Source: Mycolicibacter arupensis (GTDB taxonomy: Bacteria > Actinomycetota > Actinomycetes > Mycobacteriales > Mycobacteriaceae). Taken from it: a stretch of DNA of 64,000 nucleotides. The notes under the pieces were generated by a model. It was given only the letters and a program-made list of their open reading frames with translations, was not told the origin of the DNA and searched no databases. Positions within the stretch are counted from its first letter, which is position 1. Each line of letters starts with the position of its first letter. Shown piece by piece: positions 54,206 to 61,463 of this stretch. The stretch is taken from positions 60,963 to 124,962 of the forward strand of contig NZ_MVHH01000007.1 in NCBI RefSeq assembly GCF_002086515.1, given 5' to 3'. The position numbers and the translations under genes were made by a program.

Positions 54206-55279
54206 ATGAAGATGCGGGCGGCGCTCATGTACGGATATCACCAGCCGTTTCGTCTGGAGGAAGTCCCGGTACCGGACCCGGGGCCTGACGAGGCTCTTGT
54301 GAAGGTCGCCGCATGCGGAATGTGCCGCAGCGACTATCAGCTGATCGACGAGTACTTTGCCGCTGCCGCGCCGATGGAGTTCCCGGCCATACCCGGTCAC
54401 GAGGTCGCCGGCCACGTCGCTGGGCTGGGCTCTGCCGTACCCAACTCGGCAGGTCTGTCCGAGGGCGATCTGGTTGTGGTCAATCCAGGGTGGGGGGATG
54501 GAACCTGTCGGCACTGTCGTAACGGTAATGAGCAGTTGTGCAACGGAACCGGTGGATGGATCGGCTTCGGGCCGCCGGGCGGCTTCGCCGAATATGTTGC
54601 GGTGCCCTACCGTCGCCTCCTTGCGGTGCCGGCGGCCGAAGGCCAGAAACCAGAGAATCGCGCTCCGCTGACCGATGCCGGGCTCACACCATTTCGGGGA
54701 ATGAAGAAGCTGCGGGATGCCGACAAGCTCGGGCCCGGCCGGACCGTGGTCGTCGCCGGAATCGGTGGGCTCGGCGGCTACGGGGTGCAATATGCCAAGT
54801 TGCTTGGCGGAGGTGCCACGGTGGTGGCCTTCTCCCGCACCGACGACAAGCTTGCGGTAGCTAGGGCAAACGGTGCGGATCACACCATCAACACCCGGGA
54901 CATGGGAAGCGCCGAAGTTCAGGATCAGCTCGAAAGCCTCACGGGCCGCCGCACGGTGGATGCGGTCCTCGACTGCGTCGGCTCGCCGGAATCCATCGCA
55001 CTGAACTTCGCCATCCTCGAACCAGAGGGAGCGATCGCATCGGTGGGCCTCATGGGCACCAAGGTGGAAGTCCCGCTGGACGCCATTGTCGGTACGGAGC
55101 TGACCTACTTCGGGTCGTTCTGGGGGAACTACAACGACTTGACCGAAGTCCTGGCGCTCGCCGCTGCGGGCCAGATCAAGCACACCATCACCACCGTCGC
55201 GCTCGACGACATCAATGACAGGCTTGAGGCGCTGGGGCGTGGCGACGTGGTCGGACGCCAAGTCGTTGTCTTCGAGTGA
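54206..55279 (+). CDS. Zinc-dependent alcohol dehydrogenase (MDR)
   Basis: The product has 357 residues. Catalytic zinc ligands are in AACGMCRSDYQ and GHEVAGHV, and the nucleotide motif is AGIGGLGGYG. The structural zinc loop reads GDGTCRHCRNGNEQLC, with three of the usual four cysteines; the first is replaced in GDG, so the structural zinc may be absent or altered. It should oxidise an alcohol or reduce an aldehyde with NAD(P). A GGGGGAG ribosome site precedes the ATG. Confidence 0.85.
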   Translation: MKMRAALMYGYHQPFRLEEVPVPDPGPDEALVKVAACGMCRSDYQLIDEYFAAAAPMEFPAIPGHEVAGHVAGLGSAVPNSAGLSEGDLVVVNPGWGDGTCRHCRNGNEQLCNGTGGWIGFGPPGGFAEYVAVPYRRLLAVPAAEGQKPENRAPLTDAGLTPFRGMKKLRDADKLGPGRTVVVAGIGGLGGYGVQYAKLLGGGATVVAFSRTDDKLAVARANGADHTINTRDMGSAEVQDQLESLTGRRTVDAVLDCVGSPESIALNFAILEPEGAIASVGLMGTKVEVPLDAIVGTELTYFGSFWGNYNDLTEVLALAAAGQIKHTITTVALDDINDRLEALGRGDVVGRQVVVFE

Positions 55280-55300
55280 CGCGCTGGATGGCATCACGAC

Positions 55301-55325
55301 GCCGACGTACAAGCCTGGCGTCGGC
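55301..55325. terminator. Hairpin between convergent ADH and HNH genes
   Basis: GCCGACG (55301-55307) pairs with CGTCGGC (55319-55325) around an 11-nt loop, 22 nt after the dehydrogenase stop and touching the stop of the HNH gene. Confidence 0.5.
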
Positions 55326-56575
55326 TAGTTGGTGGTCGGCGGTGCTTGCGGCTGGAACGGCTCGTACCACCACCAGTTCGCACGTTCGCCGGTAGGCCCG
55401 GGGCAGGGCGGGACCGCTGGTGGTGGAGTGCTCGGGGGCCGGGCTAACGATCCCGGAGAGAGTTGCCGGCCGTCGCGATCTGTTACCACCAGGTTGTCGG
55501 CGGGGCCGGTGATGGTGATAACGCCTCGGTGGTGCAAACGGTGGTGATACGGGCAGAGCAGTACCAGATTGGCCAGCTCGGTGGCGCCGCCGTCTTCCCA
55601 ATGCCTGATGTGGTGGGCGTGCAGACCGCGGGTGGAAGCGCAGCCGGGAACGGCGCAGGTGGGGTGTCGGTGTTCGAGGGCGCGTCGGAGCCGGCGGCTG
55701 ATTGTGCGGGTTGAGCGACCGGAGCCGATCACTTCGCCCTCGCGCTCAAACCACACTTCGCAGGTGGCGTCGCACAGCAGATACCGCCGCTCGGAATCCG
55801 AAAGCAGGGGACCCAGGTGCAGGGCGGCAACCTGCTGCTTGACGTCCACGTGCATCACCACCGTGGTGCGTTGCCCGTGGGGGCGACGCTGCGCCTCGAC
55901 ATCCCACCCGGTCTCGACCAGCCGCATGAATGCATCGACATTCGTTGGGATCGGGGGCTGTTGATCGGCCCCCGTGCCGCCGGCCTCGCGGTCACGCTTC
56001 CACTCGGTCAGCAGTGCGTCATGATGCGAGTGCAGCGCGGCCTCGAACTTCGCCGACTCTGTGTGCGGCAAGGCGATTCGCCAGAAGTCGAACTCGGCGT
56101 CGGACGTCTTAGTGATCGACGCCCGCGGTTCGGGCAGGGGATCCGGATCCGGACGCGGCTCCAACTTGACCGCGGTGCGCAGTTGCGTGACGGTAGCGAC
56201 GCCGGCCAGCTGCGCGTAGTGCTCATCAGATCCCGGGCCCGCCCGGTGTGCGATCACGCCAATCTGGTCCAGTGACAATCGGCCCTCCCGCATACCTTCG
56301 GCGCAGCGCGGAAACTCCGTAAGCCGATGCGCCACAGCGGCGATCGTGGCGGCGTTGTTCGGTGCCGAGCCGGTCTTCCAGGCCAGCAGCGCCGCAACGG
56401 AGCGTGCCCCGGTAATGCCCCACAACTCGTCACGTTCGATCTCCGCGGCGATCTCGACGATCCGCCCATCGATCGCGTTGCGCTGACCGGTCAGCTCGGC
56501 CAGCTCGTCGAAGAGCACCTCAAGCCGCACTGCGGCGTGCGGTTCCGCGGTGGCCGTCGGTGCAGTGGGGGACAT
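55325..56575 (-). CDS. 13E12-repeat family DUF222/HNH endonuclease (copy 2)
   Basis: The product has 416 residues from the ATG at 56575. The DUF222 part is followed by a well-kept HNH motif, CAVPGCASTRGLHAHHIRHWEDGG, then LANLVLLCPYHHRLHH. A proline-rich tail ends WWWYEPFQPQAPPTTN. Sequence similarity to copy 1 (14602-16086) is limited outside the motifs, so this is an old paralogue rather than a recent duplication. Role unproven. Confidence 0.85.
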   Translation of the reverse strand: MSPTAPTATAEPHAAVRLEVLFDELAELTGQRNAIDGRIVEIAAEIERDELWGITGARSVAALLAWKTGSAPNNAATIAAVAHRLTEFPRCAEGMREGRLSLDQIGVIAHRAGPGSDEHYAQLAGVATVTQLRTAVKLEPRPDPDPLPEPRASITKTSDAEFDFWRIALPHTESAKFEAALHSHHDALLTEWKRDREAGGTGADQQPPIPTNVDAFMRLVETGWDVEAQRRPHGQRTTVVMHVDVKQQVAALHLGPLLSDSERRYLLCDATCEVWFEREGEVIGSGRSTRTISRRLRRALEHRHPTCAVPGCASTRGLHAHHIRHWEDGGATELANLVLLCPYHHRLHHRGVITITGPADNLVVTDRDGRQLSPGSLARPPSTPPPAVPPCPGPTGERANWWWYEPFQPQAPPTTN

Positions 56576-56632
56576 GACATCAGCATTGCAGGGGGGTACG
56601 ACAAGTTTGGGCACGAAGCGCGCGCGGGGCGC

Positions 56633-57442
56633 TCACCCGTTGTCTCGCCACCTCAATACCTGCTTCAGCGAGGTGAGGTCGTAGCCGTCATCGGACGTGA
56701 GCTCGGTCTGAAACAGCGTGACGCCCGCCTCGCGGAAGGCGTCGGCACTGGGGGCGTCCACCCAGAGCGTTGAGCGTTCGATATCCGAGCCGCGGCGGCC
56801 GAACGAGGCTGCAAGTTCGTCGACGAGGTCGCTGGACCCGCGGTACGCCTCGACGTCCTGGAAGGCGTGCCAGATGTCGGCGTGGCGGGCAATGGCAGGA
56901 AGTGCGCGCTTAGGGCCAGTGCCGCCGATGAGGATCGGCAGTTTGCGCACGGGTGGGGGAACCAGTGCGGCGAGGCGCTTCTCGATACGGATCAGACTCT
57001 CGTCGAACAGATCGAATCGCGAGCCTGCGGTGCCGAATTCGTAACCGTAGGTGGTGTAGTCCTTTTCGTACCATCCAGCGCCCAGACCGAGAATCAGCCG
57101 TCCGCCGCTGATGTGGTCGACGGTGCGAGCCATGTCGGCCAGCAAGTCTGCGTTGCGGTAGCCGACGCCGGTGACGAGCAGGCCGATCTCGGCGTGTGAG
57201 GTGATCTCACCCCACGACGCGAGTGCGGTCCAGCCCTCGAAGTTGGCGACGTCAGGTTGGTCTTCTGCGAGCACGGGCTTGCCATCCACGATGGCCTCCA
57301 TCGCCGGGCGATGGAAGTGGTCGTAGCCGAAGATGACGTCGACACCAAGGTCGTCGGCGGCCAGTACGGCGTCGCGCCACGTGCGATAGTCGGGCGTGCC
57401 ACCGGGCTGAATCTGAACGGCGACGCGTAGGGGACGGGCCAT
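56633..57442 (-). CDS. LLM-class F420-dependent oxidoreductase
   Basis: The product has 269 residues, short for the family. The barrel pattern is LAADDLGVDVIFGYDHFHRPAM, HISGGRLILGLGAGWYEKDYTTYG and LPILIGGTGPKRALPAIARHADIWH. GGAGC lies before the ATG. F420 is the probable cofactor. The substrate is unknown. It lies in a cluster of similar genes (51968, 58147). Confidence 0.8.
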   Translation of the reverse strand: MARPLRVAVQIQPGGTPDYRTWRDAVLAADDLGVDVIFGYDHFHRPAMEAIVDGKPVLAEDQPDVANFEGWTALASWGEITSHAEIGLLVTGVGYRNADLLADMARTVDHISGGRLILGLGAGWYEKDYTTYGYEFGTAGSRFDLFDESLIRIEKRLAALVPPPVRKLPILIGGTGPKRALPAIARHADIWHAFQDVEAYRGSSDLVDELAASFGRRGSDIERSTLWVDAPSADAFREAGVTLFQTELTSDDGYDLTSLKQVLRWRDNG

Positions 57443-57540
57443 AGCTGCTCCTGAGCCGTTGAAGGGGCGACTCTTGAGCCAAGTGCTGCGGGCGCGGGTT
57501 TATTCCGGGTCGGCAAGGGGGAGAGGCTCTGAGTGCTTCT

Positions 57541-58092
57541 TCACATCAACGTCTCGGGCGTGAAGGTGACGTCGACTCCTCCCACGGTCATCGTCACCTC
57601 GCCTTCCATCACCATCACCTGGGCCGAGATCCGGCGATCGACAGTCTGGGCCAGCTGCTGCACCGGTGCGTGCGGTATCTGCACCACCGACAGGTTCGGC
57701 AGGCCTGCCACTTTGGGGCCGACGGTGCGCCACCAAGTGGCCGCGCCGGCGGCGAAGGGGAACAGCAGAACCTGGTCGGACTGCCCGGCCGCCTTGCCCA
57801 GGGCTCGCTCGTCGGGCTGGCCGACGGTGATCCACTCCAGGGTCCGGCCGGTGTAGTCAGCCAGGCGCAGGTCCGGCACGCCAGGGGTGGACAGGCCCGC
57901 CCCGAACGCCAACTCACCGTCGACGTCGGCGAGTCGGTGTGCGCGCAGCCCAAAGGCCAGCAGCCGCACCACCATCCGCTCATCGTTCTCGCTGGGGTGA
58001 CGGGCCACGGTCAGCGCATGATCGGCGTAGTAACCATGATCGACATCGGAGACGCCGAGTTCTACTTTGAATACGGTTGCAGAAAGGGCCAC
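57541..58092 (-). CDS. YaeQ family protein
   Basis: The product has 183 residues and is collinear with E. coli YaeQ: MALSATVFKVELGVSDVDHGYYADHALTVARHPSENDERMVVRLLAF, then LRLADYTGRTLEWITVGQPDE. The fold is a PD-(D/E)xK nuclease variant, with Glu36 and the DxxGRTLEWI region near the active site. Its biochemical role is not settled. GTG start. Confidence 0.9.
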   Translation of the reverse strand: MALSATVFKVELGVSDVDHGYYADHALTVARHPSENDERMVVRLLAFGLRAHRLADVDGELAFGAGLSTPGVPDLRLADYTGRTLEWITVGQPDERALGKAAGQSDQVLLFPFAAGAATWWRTVGPKVAGLPNLSVVQIPHAPVQQLAQTVDRRISAQVMVMEGEVTMTVGGVDVTFTPETLM

Positions 58093-58146
58093 GTCATAGT
58101 GTCCACCCAGGCGCTGTCGCCAGGGCAGTCGGGCCGCTGTGAGCGC

Positions 58147-59055
58147 TCAGGTCAGCGGCGTGAATGCCTCGGCCAACGCCCGGTAGGTGTCGAGACGCCC
58201 CGGACCACGCGGCATCCCGAAGTCGGGGACGATCACCTCGTCAACGCCCTCGTCGCGCCAGGTTGCCGCGGCTTCGGCGATGCGCTCCGGCGGCCCATAG
58301 ACCACCGGTTGCGGTGAAAATTCGGCGGCGGACTTCGCCTGGGCCTCGGATTCGGGTGAGTCAGTGACGATCACCAGGGCCTGAGTGGAGCGCCACACCG
58401 TGGCTGGGTCGCGGTCCACCTTCTCGCACGCCGCGTCCAGCGCCGACGATCGCTCGCCGAACCCGCCCGGCGCCGACCACTGGTTCCATTCGTGGGCGTG
58501 CCGCGCCACCAGCCGCAACATCCGCGGACCCGTCCCGCCGACCAACAACGGCAGCGGCGACTGCACCGGCTTCGGCTCGCACAACGCGTCGGTCAGTTGG
58601 TAATAGTGCCCTTCGAACGTCGTCGTCTCGTTCGTCAGCAGCCCCGTGATGACGGCGAGCCCCTCGGCGAAGCGGTCCACCCGCTCCTTGGGCTCACCCA
58701 GGGCCAACCCGTACTGCTCGTGTTCGGTGTCTTGCCAGCCGGCGCCGAGCCCCAGGGTGAAACGGCCCTTGCTGATCTGATCGACCGTCACCGCGAGGTT
58801 GGCGAGCACTGCCGGGTGCCGGAACGTCATCGACAGCACCAGGTTGGCCAGCCGGATGTGCGATGTGCCGGTGGCCAGTGCTGCCATGACGGCGGTGGCC
58901 TCCAGCCAGTCGCTCGTCCGGCCGGGCTTGTCGCCGGGGGACATGAAGTGATCGGCAACGTAGAGGGTGTGCCAGAACCCGTCGTCGGCGAACTGTGCCA
59001 GTTCGAGGACCTCGTCCCACGGTTGAGTCGTTGACGGCCACACGGAGAATCGCAC
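58147..59055 (-). CDS. LLM-class F420-dependent oxidoreductase
   Basis: The product has 302 residues. Motifs are FADDGFWHTLYVADHFMSPGD, SHIRLANLVLSMTFRHPAVLANLAVTVDQISKGRFTLGLGAGWQDTEHEQYG and LPLLVGGTGPRMLRLVARHAHEWN. F420 is the likely cofactor. The GTG start is 6 nt after the -10 box TAGACT (minus strand, 59062-59067), so leaderless. Confidence 0.85.
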   Translation of the reverse strand: MRFSVWPSTTQPWDEVLELAQFADDGFWHTLYVADHFMSPGDKPGRTSDWLEATAVMAALATGTSHIRLANLVLSMTFRHPAVLANLAVTVDQISKGRFTLGLGAGWQDTEHEQYGLALGEPKERVDRFAEGLAVITGLLTNETTTFEGHYYQLTDALCEPKPVQSPLPLLVGGTGPRMLRLVARHAHEWNQWSAPGGFGERSSALDAACEKVDRDPATVWRSTQALVIVTDSPESEAQAKSAAEFSPQPVVYGPPERIAEAAATWRDEGVDEVIVPDFGMPRGPGRLDTYRALAEAFTPLT

Positions 59056-59097
59056 ACGGCTAGTCTAGGGATCGCCGGGGCAGGGGGCGAGCCCTCA

Positions 59098-59991
59098 TCA
59101 ATTGCTGAAGGCCGCTCCCACGAAGGACGAAATTCGCCGGCGGGCGTTCTTCGACTCGGACGTGGGTAAAAGGACGAAACCGTGGAATCCGCCCGTCACC
59201 TCGACGAGTGTCACGTCTACAGCGGCGGAGCGCATCAGTGCCGAGACAGTGCGGGAGTCATCGAGTAGACAGTCGTGGGTGCCGACGACGATCAACGTGG
59301 GGGGAAAGTCGGTAAATGAACCGTAGAGCGGCGATAGCAGAGGCGTCTTCAGGTCAAGGTCACCGGCATAGGCCAGCGCACTACGCGAAAGACCCTGGCG
59401 GGACAGCACATCTCGGTGTTCGTTCGAAATGAAGCTGTCGGAGCTGTTGGTCAGGTCAGCCCACGGGAACAGCGTCACCAGAGCCCGCGGAGCAGCTCCG
59501 CCGTGGTCGAGGATTCGTCGTACCAGCGACAGGGCCAGTCCACCTCCGGCGGATTCCCCGACGATGACAGTAGGGCGGTCGCGAGCCACCTCCGAATAGA
59601 CCGCCCACACGTCATCGAGGGCTGCGGGGAAGGGATGCTCCGGCGCAAGTCGGTAATCGACACTCACCAGTTCGGCACCGTGGGATTGGGCCAGCCGACT
59701 GTGGGCACGGGCCGCCAGGGAACTACCGGCAACGAATGCACCGCCGTGTACGTGGAAGATCAGCCCAGCGCCCGCCCGGGCTGGGCGGAACCAGCGAACG
59801 GGCACCCCGGCCACCGAGTCGGTGGACTCCTGGACTCCGCGCACCGTCCGCTGGAGCGACTCCATCGACTGGGTGATCGTGCGTGTTCTGCGCACGTCGT
59901 GAGTGCCGCCTGTGCGCGATGCCGCCAACACTATGAGCTTCTGCAGAGCCCTCAGGCTTCGGCTCGGACGGCGAGAATTGGCTCCAGGCAT
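59098..59991 (-). CDS. HSL-family alpha/beta hydrolase (esterase/lipase)
   Basis: The product has 297 residues. The hormone-sensitive-lipase oxyanion motif FHVHGGAFVAGS, nucleophile GESAGGG, acid in VVGTHDCLLDD and histidine in GGFHGFVLLP are all in place. It hydrolyses short-to-medium acyl esters. AAGGAAAG precedes the ATG. It lies 33 bp downstream of the GAP-family gene on the same strand, so it may be co-transcribed and share its TetR control. Confidence 0.85.
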   Translation of the reverse strand: MPGANSRRPSRSLRALQKLIVLAASRTGGTHDVRRTRTITQSMESLQRTVRGVQESTDSVAGVPVRWFRPARAGAGLIFHVHGGAFVAGSSLAARAHSRLAQSHGAELVSVDYRLAPEHPFPAALDDVWAVYSEVARDRPTVIVGESAGGGLALSLVRRILDHGGAAPRALVTLFPWADLTNSSDSFISNEHRDVLSRQGLSRSALAYAGDLDLKTPLLSPLYGSFTDFPPTLIVVGTHDCLLDDSRTVSALMRSAAVDVTLVEVTGGFHGFVLLPTSESKNARRRISSFVGAAFSN

Positions 59992-60024
59992 AGGCTTTCC
60001 TTTTCATCGACACAGACGGGCCCA

Positions 60025-60666
60025 TCACGCCGCTCGTATCAACAGCGTCAGCCCCACGGCAAGCAGGATCACCGCAAGGATGCCGGCATGGTGTCGCTCC
60101 AGTACGAGCTTGAACCGTCCTAGGGGCTCGTTCATGCGTTCGCGCCAGATGGCGTAGCTCAACACAGGCAGCATCACTGTCACGCTGGCCAGCAGCGCGA
60201 AACCAGTGACATCACCCCACTGCTCCAGGCTGGTCTGCGTGGTGGCACCGATGCTGAAACCTGCTGCAGCGCAAACAGAGAGCACCTTGGGATTCGCGGC
60301 AGCCAGTACCGGTGCGGCTGCCAGTGCCCGCAGCGCCGTGACGGAGTCCAGCGCCCGCAGCCATGTCGGTGAACGTTCACCGCGTCCGCGGCGCATCCAG
60401 ACGACGACGCCGGCGAAGATCAGGAGCACTGCCAGCAGCATCGTTGCGGGCCGGATCCATTCTGGCGGCGGACCACCGATATCAGGGAATTGCCCGGCGA
60501 TTCCGGCGAAAAGCAGAGTCGTGGCCGCCACGGAGAGAATCCAGCCGATGGCGAACGCCCATCCGGCCGCCAGTGGGCGGGGCGTGTGCAGCATCAGGAT
60601 CGCTGGAATCACCGAGGCCGGCGACACCGCGATGACCAGCGCCAAGGACGCCAGCTCCACCTGCAT
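60025..60666 (-). CDS. GAP/Sap-family membrane protein (lipid export)
   Basis: The product has 213 residues and six membrane helices (SLALVIAVSPASVIPAILML, WAFAIGWILSVAATTLLFAG, ATMLLAVLLIFAGVVVWM and three later). The pattern SPASVIPAILMLHTPRPLAAGWAFAIGW is typical of the GAP family. That family includes Gap, needed for glycopeptidolipid export, and Sap (Rv3821), the sulfolipid-1-addressing protein. It therefore probably assists surface lipid transport. Its promoter -10 TATAAT (minus strand, 60712-60717) overlaps a perfect palindrome shared with the arylsulfatase promoter. Confidence 0.8.
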   Translation of the reverse strand: MQVELASLALVIAVSPASVIPAILMLHTPRPLAAGWAFAIGWILSVAATTLLFAGIAGQFPDIGGPPPEWIRPATMLLAVLLIFAGVVVWMRRGRGERSPTWLRALDSVTALRALAAAPVLAAANPKVLSVCAAAGFSIGATTQTSLEQWGDVTGFALLASVTVMLPVLSYAIWRERMNEPLGRFKLVLERHHAGILAVILLAVGLTLLIRAA

Positions 60667-60699
60667 CGCGCACCCAGGCTCTCTCGTAGGCGACTAAAG

Positions 60700-60715
60700 T
60701 AATGAGGCCTCATTA
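60700..60715. promoter_or_regulatory. Perfect 16-bp palindrome TAATGAGGCCTCATTA (operator, site 1)
   Basis: It lies between the divergent GAP-family and TetR genes. It overlaps the -10 box of the GAP gene and sits at about -51 to -36 relative to the predicted start of the leaderless tetR mRNA. An identical copy lies in the arylsulfatase promoter (63713-63728). Confidence 0.8.
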
Positions 60716-60738
60716 TATACTGCTGGTAGGAAATTGCG

Positions 60739-60744
60739 TACCAT
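60739..60744 (+). promoter_or_regulatory. -10 box TACCAT of the tetR gene (leaderless)
   Basis: TACCAT lies 6 nt before the ATG at 60751, placing the predicted first transcribed base on the start codon. Confidence 0.5.
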
Positions 60745-60750
60745 CAGGCA

Positions 60751-61455
60751 ATGCCCTCGGCGTCGGACCCCGTTCGGGAACAAGCGCGCAAACGCGGCCG
60801 CAACAGTAGCGGGGAAGCGACGCGTCTCAAGCTCATCACCGTGGCGGAGTCGATGTTCGCCGACCGGGGGATCGCAGCCGTGAGCCTCAATGAAATCAGG
60901 CTCGCCGCAGGGCAAAGCAACGCTGCGGTGGTCAACTACCACTTCGGCTCCAAAGAGGACCTGATCAAGGCCATTCTCGAAGATCGTCTCGAACGAATCG
61001 ATGAAGACCGGGGACGGATCCTTGACGAGGCGGTGTCGGGGGATCACCCGATAGAGCTCAGAGTCCTGCTTGCGGCCTTGATTCTCCCTCAGGTGAGCAG
61101 CGCTGAGCGGGGGGAGCGGCATGTCGAGCTGGTAGCTCAGCTGCTCTTCCACGGATATGGAGAACCAGGTGGGCACGCCTGGATCTTGGCTGATCCTTCG
61201 TTGACCAAGCACGGGCAGACTCTCAATAAGTTGATCTGGGAGCATCTTTCGCATCTCCCTGAATCTGTCGCCACGGCAAGGCTTCGCTTCGTCTACATCA
61301 GTTCCCTGAATGCGGTGGCTGACCACCAGAGACAACGGGCGACCACAACCGACGCGCCGCCCACGGCGCTGTTCGTCTCCGACCTTATCGATTCGTTGGC
61401 TGCGATCATTCGTGCGCCGGCCTCATCGGAGACTCTGGAGGCGTCGCGCCCGTGA
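60751..61455 (+). CDS. TetR-family regulator of the GAP/sulfatase regulon
   Basis: The product has 234 residues. A basic N-terminal arm (REQARKRGRNSSGEATRLKL) precedes the HTH (VSLNEIRLAAGQSNAAVVNYHFGSKEDL). The long effector domain fits a regulator of lipid-related genes. Three genes surround two identical 16-bp palindromes, so it is the obvious repressor for its own gene, the GAP-family gene and the convergent arylsulfatase gene (8-bp gap at the 3' ends). Confidence 0.85.
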   Translation: MPSASDPVREQARKRGRNSSGEATRLKLITVAESMFADRGIAAVSLNEIRLAAGQSNAAVVNYHFGSKEDLIKAILEDRLERIDEDRGRILDEAVSGDHPIELRVLLAALILPQVSSAERGERHVELVAQLLFHGYGEPGGHAWILADPSLTKHGQTLNKLIWEHLSHLPESVATARLRFVYISSLNAVADHQRQRATTTDAPPTALFVSDLIDSLAAIIRAPASSETLEASRP

Positions 61456-61463
61456 CGAGTCAA

